Assembly (NCBI RefSeq): GCF_014164585.1
Contig: NZ_JACJFM010000015.1
Span: 1 to 64,000 of the forward strand
Source: Oceanospirillum sediminis
Lineage (GTDB): Bacteria; Pseudomonadota; Gammaproteobacteria; Pseudomonadales; Halomonadaceae
Direction: 5' to 3'
Length of the DNA: 64,000 nt
Shown: one piece after another, positions 1 to 8,269 of the stretch
Numbering within the stretch: the first letter of the stretch is position 1
How the letters are laid out: every line of letters starts with the position of its first letter
The notes under the pieces: model-generated
What the model saw: the letters and a program-made list of their open reading frames with translations, nothing else
Database searches by the model: none
What the model was told of the DNA's origin: nothing
Made by a program: the position numbers and the translations under genes

Positions 1-1
1 T

Positions 2-862
2 AAGCGGCTCTGGCGGATGCTGGAATACTATGTTCAGCAGAATCTGACACAGTGGGATTTATCCGCCGTCAGAAAACTCGCGCTGGATGAAACTGCATCA
101 AAACGTGGGCATAACTATGTCACTATTTTCCTGGATATGGACCGAGTGGACCGCCCTGTCATCTTTGCAGTACCCGGGCGTGGTAAGGACACGGTTAAAG
201 CGTTCAGCGAGTTCTTAAAACAGCATAAAGGGCAGCCAGAGCAGGTCGTAGAAGTGGTCTGCGACATGTCGAAAGCTTTTCTCAGTGGTGTTGATGAAGC
301 ACTGCCCAATGCCGAAGTGACCATTGACTGGTTTCACGTCGTGCAGATCTTTAATAAGGCAGTGGATCAGGTCAGAAAGCAGGAAAGGAAAGACGGCACC
401 CACTCAAAGGGAGTGCGCTGGGCCGTGCTGAAAAACAGTGATCATGAGAATCTGACCCGGCATCAGATAACGGCTTTATCAGAGCTTCTGTCTGAGGATA
501 AAGAGACAGGAAAAGCGTGGTTTATCAAAGAAAAGCTCCGCTGGATCAGGGATGTAAAAACGCCACAACAGGCTCGCTGGCGGCTCTCTCACTTTATCAA
601 TCATGCCAGGGATGTTCTGGGAGATAGTCCTCTGCAAAGTCCCATGTATGAGGCATTAGAGACCCTCAAAAGACACTCAGAGCGTATTGTGAGACGGATC
701 ACCTCGGACTTAACCAATGCCCGTCTGGAAGGAATGAACAGCCTTTTCCAGGCCGCTCGTGCACGCGCAAGGGGTTACAGAAATACAAAGAACTTTATCA
801 ATATGATTTACCTGATTGGCAGTCCAATAGAGGTACAGGTTCAATCAGGTAAATCCACATGA
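2..862 (+). CDS. ISL3-family transposase, C-terminal part (runs in from the left edge)
   Basis: Cut-and-paste transposase of the ISL3 family. The frame is open from base 2, before the first Met at 17, so the N-terminal zinc-finger/HTH part lies outside the window. Visible are DDE-type residues: Asp in LALDETA, Asp in VVCDMSKAF and Glu in ARLEGMNS, followed by the ISL3-like C-terminus RARGYRNTKNF. About 287 codons are present; full family members are usually 400-440 aa. The stop codon lies inside the presumed right inverted repeat, and the adjoining response regulator has lost its start, so the element appears to have inserted there. No frameshift is seen, so the element may be intact. Confidence 0.9.
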   Translation, partial: KRLWRMLEYYVQQNLTQWDLSAVRKLALDETASKRGHNYVTIFLDMDRVDRPVIFAVPGRGKDTVKAFSEFLKQHKGQPEQVVEVVCDMSKAFLSGVDEALPNAEVTIDWFHVVQIFNKAVDQVRKQERKDGTHSKGVRWAVLKNSDHENLTRHQITALSELLSEDKETGKAWFIKEKLRWIRDVKTPQQARWRLSHFINHARDVLGDSPLQSPMYEALETLKRHSERIVRRITSDLTNARLEGMNSLFQAARARARGYRNTKNFINMIYLIGSPIEVQVQSGKST

Positions 863-876
863 AACGTCGAAGAACC
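848..876 (+). mobile_element. Probable right inverted repeat of the ISL3 element
   Basis: Read on the minus strand, this 29-base stretch begins GGTTCTTCGACG and continues with TTTCATGTGG, the GG-led form typical of ISL3 ends. It overlaps the transposase stop. The left repeat and the upstream copy of any 8-bp target duplication (candidate TGCTAATT, 877-884) are outside the window, so the boundary is inferred. Confidence 0.5.
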
Positions 877-1828
877 TGCTAATTTGCACATTCTGGGGAA
901 TATTCTGGGTGAATACTACAAAATTTATCTTGCTAAAGAAGGCAGTATAGCCTGCCAGCTCGCTCGCAAACATCAGCCCGATCTGATTTTGCTGGATATC
1001 ATGATGCCTGACTTATCAGGCTATGATGTTATCAAAAGACTGAAAAGCGATAATACTACCAGCCATATTCCGGTTATTTTTGTTACCGCGATGTCTGACT
1101 CACAGGATGAAAAGGTTGGTTTTGATCATCATGCAGTGGACTATATTACGAAACCGCTCAATGCATCTATCGTAAAAGCCAGAGTTAAAACGCACCTGTC
1201 CCTGGTAAAAAGTGAAGAACTGAATAAAGCAAGACTTGAAGTGATTCGTTGCCTGGGACATGCCGCTGAGTATAAAGATAATGAAACAGGCCATCACGTT
1301 ATTCGCATGGGAGAATACTCGTATATTCTGGCTAAGGCGATAGGTCTTAGTCTGGATGACTGCGAACTAATTCGTAATGCGGCTCCGATGCATGATATTG
1401 GCAAGATAGGCATACCAGACAAAATACTTTTGAAACCAGGCAAGCTGGATCAGGATGAGTGGAACATCATGAAACAACATCCGGTCATTGGTAAAAATAT
1501 TTTGGGCAATCAGGACTCCCCTTTATTGAATCTTGCTGCGAGCATTGCATATACGCATCACGAAAAGTGGAATGGCGAAGGCTATCCAAGAGGGTTAAAA
1601 GCTCAGAATATCCCCCTTGAAGGAAGAATTGTAACAATAGCCGATGTATTTGATGCCCTGACTTCTGAACGGCCTTATAAAGCCGCCTGGTCACTCGAAA
1701 AAACGATACAGTTCTTTCAGGATCAGGCCGGCCAGCATTTTGATCCGATCCTTGTCCCTCTTTTCCTGAGTCGCCTTGAGCTGATAATGGAAGTCAAAAA
1801 CCAGTGGAAAGAAGAGGGGCAGCTCTGA
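877..1828 (+). pseudogene. HD-GYP response regulator, 5' end removed by ISL3 insertion
   Basis: Remainder of a REC-HD-GYP protein (c-di-GMP phosphodiesterase class). Counting from a TTG at 884, the phosphoacceptor Asp is about residue 38 (LILLDIMMP), Thr 68 and Lys 90 of the receiver are kept, and an HD-GYP domain spans about 125-305, with HD at 170-171 in MHDIGK and GEGYP at 231-235. The receiver should begin with beta-1 and the acidic pair VDDEP. Here the reading frame enters at EEPANLHILG directly beside the transposon end and stops upstream at 860-862. Without beta-1 and the metal-binding acidic residues the receiver cannot be phosphorylated normally. The HD-GYP domain is whole and might be made from TTG 884 or a later start, so a constitutive fragment is possible. 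Confidence 0.8.
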
Positions 1829-1875
1829 TTCACCATATCTCTCATTCTGTTAATGTATATTTGAGAACCCCCGAA

Positions 1876-2574
1876 TTATTCAGACTCAGCAACAGGCTCA
1901 GCGGGAAGCTGCCAGTCTATAGCAGACTTTCCTCTACTTTGCAGAAATTGATTGGCCTGACTGAACTGATGGTTACCAAAAAAACCTCTATGAGCAGACA
2001 ACGGTGAGGGGTGCACTGACTTCAACACCAGATGTTTTGTCTGATCAACAAAAGCCGCTTTCTTCTGCGCGTAGCTGCCCCATAATAAAAACACGACACC
2101 ATCCAGCTGCTCATTAATCAGGTGAATCACTTTATCAGTAAACTGCTCCCAGCCCTTCCCCTGATGAGAACCTGCTTTACTTTGCTCCACTGTCAGCACG
2201 CTGTTCAGCAACAATACCCCCTGCTGAGCCCAGTGAGTCAGATAACCATGATTCACTGGTGTACAGCCCAGATCGGACTGCAGCTCTTTATAAATATTCA
2301 CCAGAGATGGAGGCGTTTTCACCCCCGGACGCACAGAAAAACATAGCCCATGAGCCTGACCGGGACCATGGTATGGGTCCTGCCCCAGAACAACCACTTT
2401 GACCTGATTCAGAGGCGTAAATTTAAACGCACTAAACCAGTCGGAAGAATGTGGATAAATCACTTTCTTCTGCTGCTTTTCCTGAGCCAGAAATGCTTTC
2501 AGCTGCTGCATATAAGACTGTTCAAACTCATTGCCTAATGCTGCCAGCCAGTCTTCGGGCAGATCAATCGCCAT
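1876..2574 (-). CDS. ung: Uracil-DNA glycosylase
   Basis: Removes uracil from DNA to start base excision repair in the cytoplasm. The family 1 signature GQDPYHG is present with catalytic Asp66, and the second motif [13 protein letters not shown] lies near residue 189. I chose ATG 2574 (MAIDLPEDW) because AGGA sits about 10 bases upstream; a TTG 24 bases earlier lacks support. The 232-aa length fits the family (E. coli 229). It lies 66 bp downstream of the DinB-like gene on the same strand, possibly co-transcribed. The call is secure. Confidence 0.97.
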   Translation of the reverse strand: MAIDLPEDWLAALGNEFEQSYMQQLKAFLAQEKQQKKVIYPHSSDWFSAFKFTPLNQVKVVVLGQDPYHGPGQAHGLCFSVRPGVKTPPSLVNIYKELQSDLGCTPVNHGYLTHWAQQGVLLLNSVLTVEQSKAGSHQGKGWEQFTDKVIHLINEQLDGVVFLLWGSYAQKKAAFVDQTKHLVLKSVHPSPLSAHRGFFGNHQFSQANQFLQSRGKSAIDWQLPAEPVAESE

Positions 2575-2640
2575 ATTATGTTTCCTGAATCCGGTCAAAA
2601 TAAAGCCAGTAGTCTACCAGAAGACTTTCAGCCCTGCAGA

Positions 2641-3189
2641 TCAATCGCTATCCGGTATCAGCATCAGAAGGTCTGTCACATCAGAGGCTTTGTCCAGCTG
2701 TGACAACAGAGTTGACACTTGCCCCCGGTGATGCGTCTGATGATTAAAAAAGTGCAGCACCAGTGCAGAGAAGTTTTTGCTGGCCGGGATACCTCGGGAG
2801 TTGCGATAGCTCAGCACATAATCAAGGTCTTCACCCGTTAAACCCTGAATCCAGTTACAGATTTGTTCATCCAGCCAGCTTCGCCGGGCTTTTAATTCCT
2901 GAAAATCCTCGAACAGAATCTGATCCAGACCTGAAGGTCGAGGCAATAATGCGACCTCTTTCAGTGATTCAGTACAGGCAGGATGGCAGGAAAAGCGTTG
3001 TAGCCACAGAATATCCCCCACCATAATATGATTCAGAGTGCCCAGTACAGAACCAAAAAAAGCTCCCCGATGTTCTGATATCTGCTCTGGTGTCAGTTCA
3101 GATACTACCTGATATAGCTTGCCATTCATCCAGCGATTGTAATCTGCCAACAGATCAAAATGCGCTTTCCCTCCACCGGGCACATTCAT
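2641..3189 (-). CDS. DinB-family protein
   Basis: A 182-aa protein of the DinB/YfiT four-helix-bundle metalloenzyme superfamily. The probable metal ligands are His in LNHIMVGD near residue 53 and the pair in FFNHQTHHRGQ near residues 147-152. Members often act as small thiol-dependent transferases (bacillithiol, mycothiol or glutathione type) or have no known role; the substrate cannot be read from sequence. The start at 3189 has GGAG 6 bases upstream. It sits between ung and the divergent ribB riboswitch, with about 80 bp upstream shared with the ribB promoter. Confidence 0.85.
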   Translation of the reverse strand: MNVPGGGKAHFDLLADYNRWMNGKLYQVVSELTPEQISEHRGAFFGSVLGTLNHIMVGDILWLQRFSCHPACTESLKEVALLPRPSGLDQILFEDFQELKARRSWLDEQICNWIQGLTGEDLDYVLSYRNSRGIPASKNFSALVLHFFNHQTHHRGQVSTLLSQLDKASDVTDLLMLIPDSD

Positions 3190-3231
3190 AATAGCTCCTC
3201 AGTATATTCCTCATCAACGTGTGATTTTAGC

Positions 3232-3261
3232 TTTACAGTGGACTTTATTATTCACTACCAT
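3232..3261 (+). promoter_or_regulatory. Probable sigma-70 promoter of the ribB riboswitch transcript
   Basis: TTTACA (3232-3237), an 18-base spacer, then TACCAT (3256-3261). Transcription would start near 3268, just before the riboswitch aptamer, which supports the call. Confidence 0.45.
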
Positions 3262-3270
3262 AGTCCTGCA

Positions 3271-3425
3271 TTCTCAGGGCGGGGTGAAATTCCCCACCGG
3301 TGGTAAATCTGATAACACAGAAAGCCCACGAGCGCCTGCTGACGGATAGTATCCGGGCAGGGTCAAGCAGATCTGGTGTAACTCCAGAGCCGACGGTGAT
3401 AGTCCGGATGAAAGAGAATAACAGA
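3271..3425 (+). promoter_or_regulatory. FMN riboswitch (RFN element)
   Basis: All conserved blocks of the RFN aptamer are readable in order: AGGGCGGGGTGAAATTCCCC with ACCGGTGGTAAAT, then AGCCCACGAGCGC, GCAGATCTGGTG, CAGAGCCGACGGT and AGTCCGGATGAAAGAG. It binds flavin mononucleotide and normally turns off downstream riboflavin genes. It precedes ribB by about 115 bases. The other riboflavin gene in this window, ribE at 6418-7050, has no such element. Confidence 0.96.
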
Positions 3426-3458
3426 GCAGGCTATTACCGCATGCTCATGTTGCTATAC

Positions 3459-3484
3459 CAGTGTGAAACATCTGTTTTACACTG
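3459..3484 (+). terminator. Hairpin in the FMN riboswitch expression platform
   Basis: CAGTGTGAAAC pairs with GTTTTACACTG around an ATCT loop (11 bp, one G-U pair). It lies between aptamer and ribB. The T-run after it is poor (GATTGACTCTTATT), so it may control translation or be a weak attenuator rather than a strong terminator. Confidence 0.5.
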
Positions 3485-3538
3485 ATTGACTCTTATTGCC
3501 CTGATTCTGGTCTTTCAACTCAACAAGAGACATTAACC

Positions 3539-4210
3539 ATGAATCAGTCTGATTTATCACAAATACATAACCTTTCCGAGTTTGGCTCACCATCTGAGCG
3601 TGTAAACAAAGCCATTACAGCCTTGCAACAAGGCCTGGGTATTCTGGTACTGGATGATGAAGATCGGGAAAACGAGGGTGATCTGATTTATTCTGCCCAG
3701 CATCTGACTAATCAACAGATGGCACTGATGATACGTGAGTGCTCGGGCATTATCTGCCTTTGTCTGACCGAAGAGCGGATTCAGCAGCTGGAACTACCCA
3801 TGATGATTAACAATAATACCAGCACCAATCACACCAATTTCACTGTCAGCATTGAAGCCGCCACCGGGGTCAGCACCGGTGTTTCTGCTGCTGATCGAGT
3901 GACAACCATCCAGGCTGCTATTGCCGATGATGCCGCTCCGACTGATCTGAAAAAGCCTGGGCACGTTTTCCCGCTTAAAGCGAATACTCAGGGAGTACTG
4001 GGTCGCCGAGGGCACACAGAAGCAACCGTTGATATGATGGAGTTAGCAGGTCTGAAACCCTTCGGTGTACTGTGTGAACTGACCAATGAAGATGGCACTA
4101 TGGCCAGACTGCCGGAAGTGGTTCAGTTTGCCAGACAGCATAATATGCCAGTTCTGACAATTGAGGATATTGTACTTTACCGACAATCCCTGAACAGCAG
4201 TGCTGCCTGA
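3539..4210 (+). CDS. ribB: 3,4-dihydroxy-2-butanone 4-phosphate synthase
   Basis: Converts ribulose 5-phosphate to 3,4-dihydroxy-2-butanone 4-phosphate and formate, the four-carbon branch of riboflavin synthesis. The 223-aa protein is a stand-alone RibB (no GTP cyclohydrolase II domain). It shows [13 protein letters not shown] with the acidic metal-binding residues near 38-45, GVSAADR, the HTEAT histidine motif and the C-terminal block [15 protein letters not shown]. It closely resembles E. coli RibB (217 aa) throughout. It is controlled by the FMN riboswitch upstream and followed by a strong terminator, so it is a single-gene unit. Confidence 0.97.
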   Translation: MNQSDLSQIHNLSEFGSPSERVNKAITALQQGLGILVLDDEDRENEGDLIYSAQHLTNQQMALMIRECSGIICLCLTEERIQQLELPMMINNNTSTNHTNFTVSIEAATGVSTGVSAADRVTTIQAAIADDAAPTDLKKPGHVFPLKANTQGVLGRRGHTEATVDMMELAGLKPFGVLCELTNEDGTMARLPEVVQFARQHNMPVLTIEDIVLYRQSLNSSAA

Positions 4211-4248
4211 AAACATTCGCTGACGGCATTAGTATGCTCCGTCAGGTG

Positions 4249-4283
4249 AAAAAAAACCTGAAGCGCAAGCTTCAGGTTTTTTT
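4249..4283. terminator. Bidirectional intrinsic terminator between ribB and apt
   Basis: AAAAACCTGAAGC and GCTTCAGGTTTTT pair around a GCAA tetraloop, with A/T runs on both sides, so it can stop ribB transcripts on the plus strand and the permease-apt operon on the minus strand. Confidence 0.93.
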
Positions 4284-4362
4284 CAGGTAAAGATTATCTC
4301 AACAACACAAGCTTCACCCATACTCACAATGATATGAAACTGCGGCTCCGACAGAAGAAGGG

Positions 4363-4911
4363 TCACTGCCCTTCAAATTCGCAGATAGAGAAAATGTCGA
4401 TACCTTTTTCTTTCAGCTTCTGTGATCCACCCAGATCAGGCAGATCAATAATAGCAGCCGCTTCAATCACATCAGCGCCCAGACGCTGAATCAGATTAGC
4501 TGCAGCAATCATGGTTCCGCCAGTGGCAATCAGATCATCAATCAGCAAGACCCGATCGCCCGGTTTAAATGCATCTGTATGCAACTCAACGGTCGCTGAA
4601 CCATACTCCAGATCATAACTTTCCTGCACCGTATCAAAAGGCAGCTTTCCCTTTTTACGTACTGGAATAAAACTGGTATTCAGTTCATAGGCTATCGGAG
4701 CACCCAGAATAAAGCCCCGGGCATCAACACCCGCCACCGCATCAATATCAAAATCATAATAGCGCTGTACAAACGCATCAATCAGATGACGGAAAGCTTT
4801 CTTATTCTGAAACAGCGTTGTGACATCCCGAAACATAACCCCTTTCTGGGGCCAGTCTGGCACCGTGCGAATCACTGAGCGCAGATAATCGGTATAGTAA
4901 CGATCAGGCAT
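4363..4911 (-). CDS. apt: Adenine phosphoribosyltransferase
   Basis: Salvages adenine with PRPP to give AMP. The type I phosphoribosyltransferase PRPP loop [13 protein letters not shown] lies at 121-133, and the adenine-enzyme features [10 protein letters not shown] and [10 protein letters not shown] are present. The 182-aa length is typical. ATG 4911 follows the stop of the NCS2 permease gene by only 4 bases, so the two form an operon: the permease brings in a purine base and Apt traps it as a nucleotide. The same fold includes xanthine and guanine enzymes, but the motif set fits Apt best. Confidence 0.95.
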   Translation of the reverse strand: MPDRYYTDYLRSVIRTVPDWPQKGVMFRDVTTLFQNKKAFRHLIDAFVQRYYDFDIDAVAGVDARGFILGAPIAYELNTSFIPVRKKGKLPFDTVQESYDLEYGSATVELHTDAFKPGDRVLLIDDLIATGGTMIAAANLIQRLGADVIEAAAIIDLPDLGGSQKLKEKGIDIFSICEFEGQ

Positions 4912-4915
4912 TGTA

Positions 4916-6211
4916 TTAACCCTGCAGGAACATAAACTTCAGCACAAACAGAGCGGCCAGAACCAGAACGCTGACAGAAACATCATCACGACGGCCAGAC
5001 ATCAGCTTAATACCAGCATAGGTAATAAAGCCAAATGCAATACCGTTAGCAATCGAAAAGGTCAGAGGCATCGCAATGGCTGCAACAAATACCGGTGCAG
5101 CTTCTGTCAGGTCAGTCCAGTCCACTTCAGCCAGACCGCTGGTCATCAGAACAGCAACATAGAACAACGCACCCGCCGTCGCATATGCTGGTACGGAACC
5201 TGCCAGAGGAGAGAAAAACAGAGACAGCAGGAACAGAGCTGCTACAACAACCGCAGTCAGACCAGTACGACCACCGGCAGAGATACCCGCCGTACTCTCA
5301 ATGTAACTGGTCGTCGTTGAAGTACCCAGCGCAGCACCTGCCATAGTCGCTGTACTGTCAGACATCAGCGCGCGACCCAGACGAGGAAGACGCTTATTTT
5401 CATCCAGCAGTTTACCCTGCTGAGCCACAGCAACCAAAGTGCCTGAGGTATCAAACAGATCCACAAACAGGAAAGCAAAAATGATACTCAGCATTCCCAC
5501 TTCCATAGCACCCGCCAGGTCCATCTGCATAAAGGTTGGTGCCAGGCTTGGTGGTGCAGACATAATCCCCTGCAGTTCATTCAGCCCAAGAACCATAGAC
5601 AGCACAGTCACAACCAGAATGCCGATCATGACAGAACCCAGTACGCGACGGTAGGACAGGGAAACAATAATAAAGAAACCCAGAATCGCCAGCAGCACTT
5701 TAGGATCAGACAGATCCCCCAGGGTCACTAAGGTCGCAGGGCTATCTACAACAATGCCCGCACTCTTAAGAGCGATCATCGCCAGGAACAGACCAATGCC
5801 TGCAGCAATACCTAAACGCAGAGACAAAGGAATGCTATTGATAATCCATTCACGGACTTTAAAGATGCTCAGAACTGTAAAAATCACACCGGAGAAAAAT
5901 ACCGCCCCCAGAGCCGACTGCCAGCTGTATCCCAGCTCCAGTACCACCGTAAAGGTGAAGAAGGCATTCAGCCCCATTCCGGGAGCCAGTGCAATCGGAT
6001 AGTTTGCCCATAGCCCCATAATCAGAGAGCCAATAGCAGCGGCCAGACATGTTGCGACAAATACTGCACCGTAATCCATTCCCGCCATTTTCAACAGCGA
6101 TGGATTAACAAAAATGATATAGGCCATAGTCAGGAAGGTCGTTACACCTGCCACAACTTCAGTTTTTACGTTGGTATTATGCTCTTTGAGCTTAAATAGT
6201 TTTTCCAGCAT
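4916..6211 (-). CDS. NCS2-family purine (adenine/hypoxanthine-type) permease
   Basis: Integral membrane purine-proton symporter of the AzgA-like branch of the NCS2 family (E. coli AdeP/GhxP type). The N-terminus [19 protein letters not shown] leads into [12 protein letters not shown], and the conserved GMGLNAFF and LFDTSGTL segments are present, with about 12-14 hydrophobic helices. I start at ATG 6211 because alignment with the family begins there; an upstream ATG at 6271 would add 20 residues with no clear ribosome site. It is translated just ahead of apt (4-base gap), which points to adenine as substrate. Two copies of a 14-bp sequence lie upstream. Confidence 0.92.
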   Translation of the reverse strand: MLEKLFKLKEHNTNVKTEVVAGVTTFLTMAYIIFVNPSLLKMAGMDYGAVFVATCLAAAIGSLIMGLWANYPIALAPGMGLNAFFTFTVVLELGYSWQSALGAVFFSGVIFTVLSIFKVREWIINSIPLSLRLGIAAGIGLFLAMIALKSAGIVVDSPATLVTLGDLSDPKVLLAILGFFIIVSLSYRRVLGSVMIGILVVTVLSMVLGLNELQGIMSAPPSLAPTFMQMDLAGAMEVGMLSIIFAFLFVDLFDTSGTLVAVAQQGKLLDENKRLPRLGRALMSDSTATMAGAALGTSTTTSYIESTAGISAGGRTGLTAVVVAALFLLSLFFSPLAGSVPAYATAGALFYVAVLMTSGLAEVDWTDLTEAAPVFVAAIAMPLTFSIANGIAFGFITYAGIKLMSGRRDDVSVSVLVLAALFVLKFMFLQG

Positions 6212-6302
6212 CGGTTTGCCCCGAACAGGTCCAGAAACAACAAAACCCGGAAGCAGGCTTCCAGGTTTCATGAAAAAGAGTTACAGCCAAAACTGTAGTT
6301 GG

Positions 6303-6396
6303 TGCGCAATACTAGTCAAAAGTCGCAAAAAAATCGAGTAAAAGGAGTAAAAACTCTGGAAAATCTTAATTTTCTACGACAATGCGCAATATTAGT
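6303..6396. repeat. Pair of 14-bp direct repeats upstream of the purine permease
   Basis: TGCGCAATACTAGT (6303-6316) and TGCGCAATATTAGT (6383-6396) differ at one base and are 80 bp apart. They lie 92-185 bp upstream of the permease start. The first overlaps a possible minus-strand -35 (TTGACT). It does not resemble the PurR box. Possible operator pair. Confidence 0.5.
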
Positions 6397-6417
6397 GCAA
6401 TCTTTTGATGATAAGCC

Positions 6418-7050
6418 TTACTTAGTCGATCCGAGAGAAGAAAAACGATCTGCCATCACTCTTTCAACGGTATCAACAATGGCCTGAGTCTGTGGATCTA
6501 TTTCGATATTCACCATGCTACCCAGTACTCTGTGCCCAATAACAGTTCGCTCCAGAGTTTCCGGGATCAGGTTGACACAGAAGTTGTTCTTATCGCGCTC
6601 TCCGATTGTCAGACTGATACCGTCAATACCAATATAGCCTTTTTCAAAGATATATTTACCGTACTGATCAGGTATTGAAAGCCAGATCTGGCAGTTACTG
6701 TCACTATCAATAATGTTTACCACTTCAGAGGTACACATAATATGACCAGACATCGCATGACCACCAATTTCATCACCATAACTGGCAGCGCGCTCAATAT
6801 TCACTTCATCGCCTTCCTCCAGATAGCCCAGATTAGTAAGGCGCAGCGTTTCACGCATCAGGTCAAAGCTGACCCGTCTGCCATCAATTTTAGTTACGGT
6901 CAGACAACAGCCATTATGCGCTACACTGGCTCCGGGTTCCAGGCCTTCAGCCAGAGACGCCGGTAGCTCTACAACATGGGTACGGAAGTCTCCCATGTCA
7001 TCTATTATCTGTACAACAATGCCTGTGCCCTGAACAATACCGGTAAACAT
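6418..7050 (-). CDS. ribE: Riboflavin synthase alpha subunit
   Basis: Dismutates two 6,7-dimethyl-8-ribityllumazine molecules to riboflavin. It begins with the invariant MFTGIVQG and has the two lumazine-binding halves of the family: the first with NGCCLTV near residue 47, the second with GIDGISLTIG near 145. Length 210 aa matches E. coli (213; named ribC there). AGAGG lies 8 bases before ATG 7050. It is not linked to ribB and lacks its own FMN riboswitch; it lies upstream of the permease-apt pair on the same strand with a 200-bp gap. Confidence 0.97.
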   Translation of the reverse strand: MFTGIVQGTGIVVQIIDDMGDFRTHVVELPASLAEGLEPGASVAHNGCCLTVTKIDGRRVSFDLMRETLRLTNLGYLEEGDEVNIERAASYGDEIGGHAMSGHIMCTSEVVNIIDSDSNCQIWLSIPDQYGKYIFEKGYIGIDGISLTIGERDKNNFCVNLIPETLERTVIGHRVLGSMVNIEIDPQTQAIVDTVERVMADRFSSLGSTK

Positions 7051-7156
7051 AGTCAGCCTCTTTTGAGTATTCGAGCCGAAAATCTGACAAAAAACGACAA
7101 ATTTTCTTTAAAAACATAAAGTTAAGGCAAACCTTAACAAATAATTTTACGTATTG

Positions 7157-7735
7157 TTACTCATTTTCACTCTGCAAAAAATACTCCAGTAAGCTAATAC
7201 GATCACAACCAAAAAACATTGCATTATCCACAAAGAAAGTCGGAGCCCCAAAAGCCCCCAGCTCAGCGGCCAAACCCGTTTGCTGTTTCAACAATTGCTT
7301 TGCCTGTTCTGTCGAAGAAAAGTCCACTGCCTCGTCTCCCAGAACCTCTCTCAGAAGCATCTCATCAGAAATATTGTAACCTTCTCCCCAGTGCATTTCA
7401 TAAAGCAGCAGGCTCTTCTCCGCTTTCCTTTCATTATCCAGAGCCAGTAAAGCACGCATAACCTGTGCAGATTGAATCGGAAATGATTCAGGCTTCTGAT
7501 AAGGCACTTGCAGATAACACGCCATTCTTGAAAGATCCTGCTCAAAGAAATACCGGCGACGAGCCTCAAGCACCTGAGGTGGCTGATTTCCTGTCAGGCG
7601 CATCAATCCTGTTAAATACAACGGCTCCCACACAACACAACACTCGGTTCTTTGTTCAAGCTCCTCAATCTGGACGGCGGCAAGATAACTGTATGGACTG
7701 ACCAGATCATAGAAAAACTTAACTGACTTTTTCAT
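7157..7735 (-). CDS. 2-hydroxychromene-2-carboxylate isomerase family (DsbA-like, kappa-GST)
   Basis: A 192-aa thioredoxin-fold protein of the DsbA/kappa-class GST group: MKKSVKFFYDLVSPYSYLA at the N-terminus carries the Ser-Pro-Tyr-Ser motif typical of HCCA isomerases, and the C-terminal GAFGAPTFFVDNAMFFGCDR block matches the family's cis-Pro and DRI region. It lacks the CxxC of disulfide oxidoreductases and has no signal peptide, so it should be cytoplasmic and glutathione-dependent. No naphthalene-type degradation genes are nearby, so the substrate is unknown. It appears to be a single-gene unit. Confidence 0.87.
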   Translation of the reverse strand: MKKSVKFFYDLVSPYSYLAAVQIEELEQRTECCVVWEPLYLTGLMRLTGNQPPQVLEARRRYFFEQDLSRMACYLQVPYQKPESFPIQSAQVMRALLALDNERKAEKSLLLYEMHWGEGYNISDEMLLREVLGDEAVDFSSTEQAKQLLKQQTGLAAELGAFGAPTFFVDNAMFFGCDRISLLEYFLQSENE

Positions 7736-7915
7736 CTGCCATGCTGCCTTATTATGGAATCTGCTTCCTACGTTAAAAGGTTTTCATTTTTCAGGCAAGC
7801 CGACCTAAATATGAATCACTTTATTCCATTTGTTAAAATATTCTGAATTTAAATAACATCATAGAATAAACGCAATGCGTAAGCCTTTTTTTACATTAAA
7901 TAGAACCAATCAAAA

Positions 7916-7944
7916 TTGACCCAACTCGTATTAGCCTTTAGTAT
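7916..7944 (+). promoter_or_regulatory. Sigma-70 promoter with no protein gene downstream
   Basis: TTGACC (7916-7921), exactly 17 bases, then TAGTAT (7939-7944); start predicted near 7951. Two terminators follow at 8022-8045 and 8122-8151 with no credible ORF on this strand. Confidence 0.6.
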
Positions 7945-8021
7945 TAACGTCATAGGGTCGCGCCTCTTTTCAATGTTTGCGGGCGCGTTAGAAATCAGCA
8001 AACGGGTTTGTCCAGCGTTTT

Positions 8022-8045
8022 GCCACCTCCATGAGGTGGCCTTTT
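8022..8045 (+). terminator. Intrinsic terminator 1 of the candidate sRNA
   Basis: GCCACCTC pairs with GAGGTGGC over a CAT loop (8 bp), followed by CTTTTC. The short U tract suggests partial read-through. Confidence 0.7.
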
Positions 8046-8121
8046 CTCTGAACACTTTCTTAATTGTCCTAAGAAAGACTCTCGTTGAGAGAACCCTCTG
8101 TTAGCTCTTGCATATGACTTC

Positions 8122-8151
8122 AGCCCCACCTGTATGGTGGGGCTTTTTTTT
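8122..8151 (+). terminator. Intrinsic terminator 2 of the candidate sRNA
   Basis: AGCCCCACC pairs with GGTGGGGCT over TGTAT (9 bp), followed by eight T's counting the last stem base; a strong plus-strand terminator. Confidence 0.92.
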
Positions 8152-8212
8152 GCCTGAAATAAACCTCGGCCCCTTGTGAAACATAGAGTAGTTGAAATAC
8201 TCCTCCTGAAAA

Positions 8213-8239
8213 ACAAAAGGCAGCCACATGAGCTGCCTT
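8213..8239 (-). terminator. Intrinsic terminator of the DUF2489-yaaR operon
   Basis: On the minus strand AAGGCAGC pairs with GCTGCCTT over a 7-base loop and is followed by a T-rich tract (TTGTTTTT). It lies about 30 bases after the yaaR-like stop. Confidence 0.85.
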
Positions 8240-8269
8240 AATTAACACTTCACTTTCCAGGCAAATCCT

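Larger units (their letters stand above)
7951..8151 (+). ncRNA. Candidate structured small RNA with pseudoknot and tandem terminators
   Basis: Inferred transcript of about 95 nt (to the first terminator) or 200 nt (to the second). CGCGCC (7959-7964) can pair with GGCGCG (7982-7987), and GTTTGC (7975-7980), in the loop of that stem, with GCAAAC (7998-8003), giving H-type pseudoknot topology with two 6-bp stems. Between the terminators lie two more hairpins: CTTTCTTA/TAAGAAAG (8055-8062 with 8070-8077) and CTCTC/GAGAG (8079-8091). No ORF with a ribosome site is present and the next gene is on the other strand. I do not recognise a known RNA family (not 6S, SRP, tmRNA or RNase P). Confidence 0.45.

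Noticed and set aside
6212-6271. Upstream start for the purine permease
   Set aside because: Family alignment begins at MLEKLFKL and the upstream ATG lacks a ribosome site.
7916-8104. 62-aa plus-strand ORF in the sRNA region
   Set aside because: It would start with a TTG that is itself the -35 element, has no ribosome site and runs through the first terminator hairpin.
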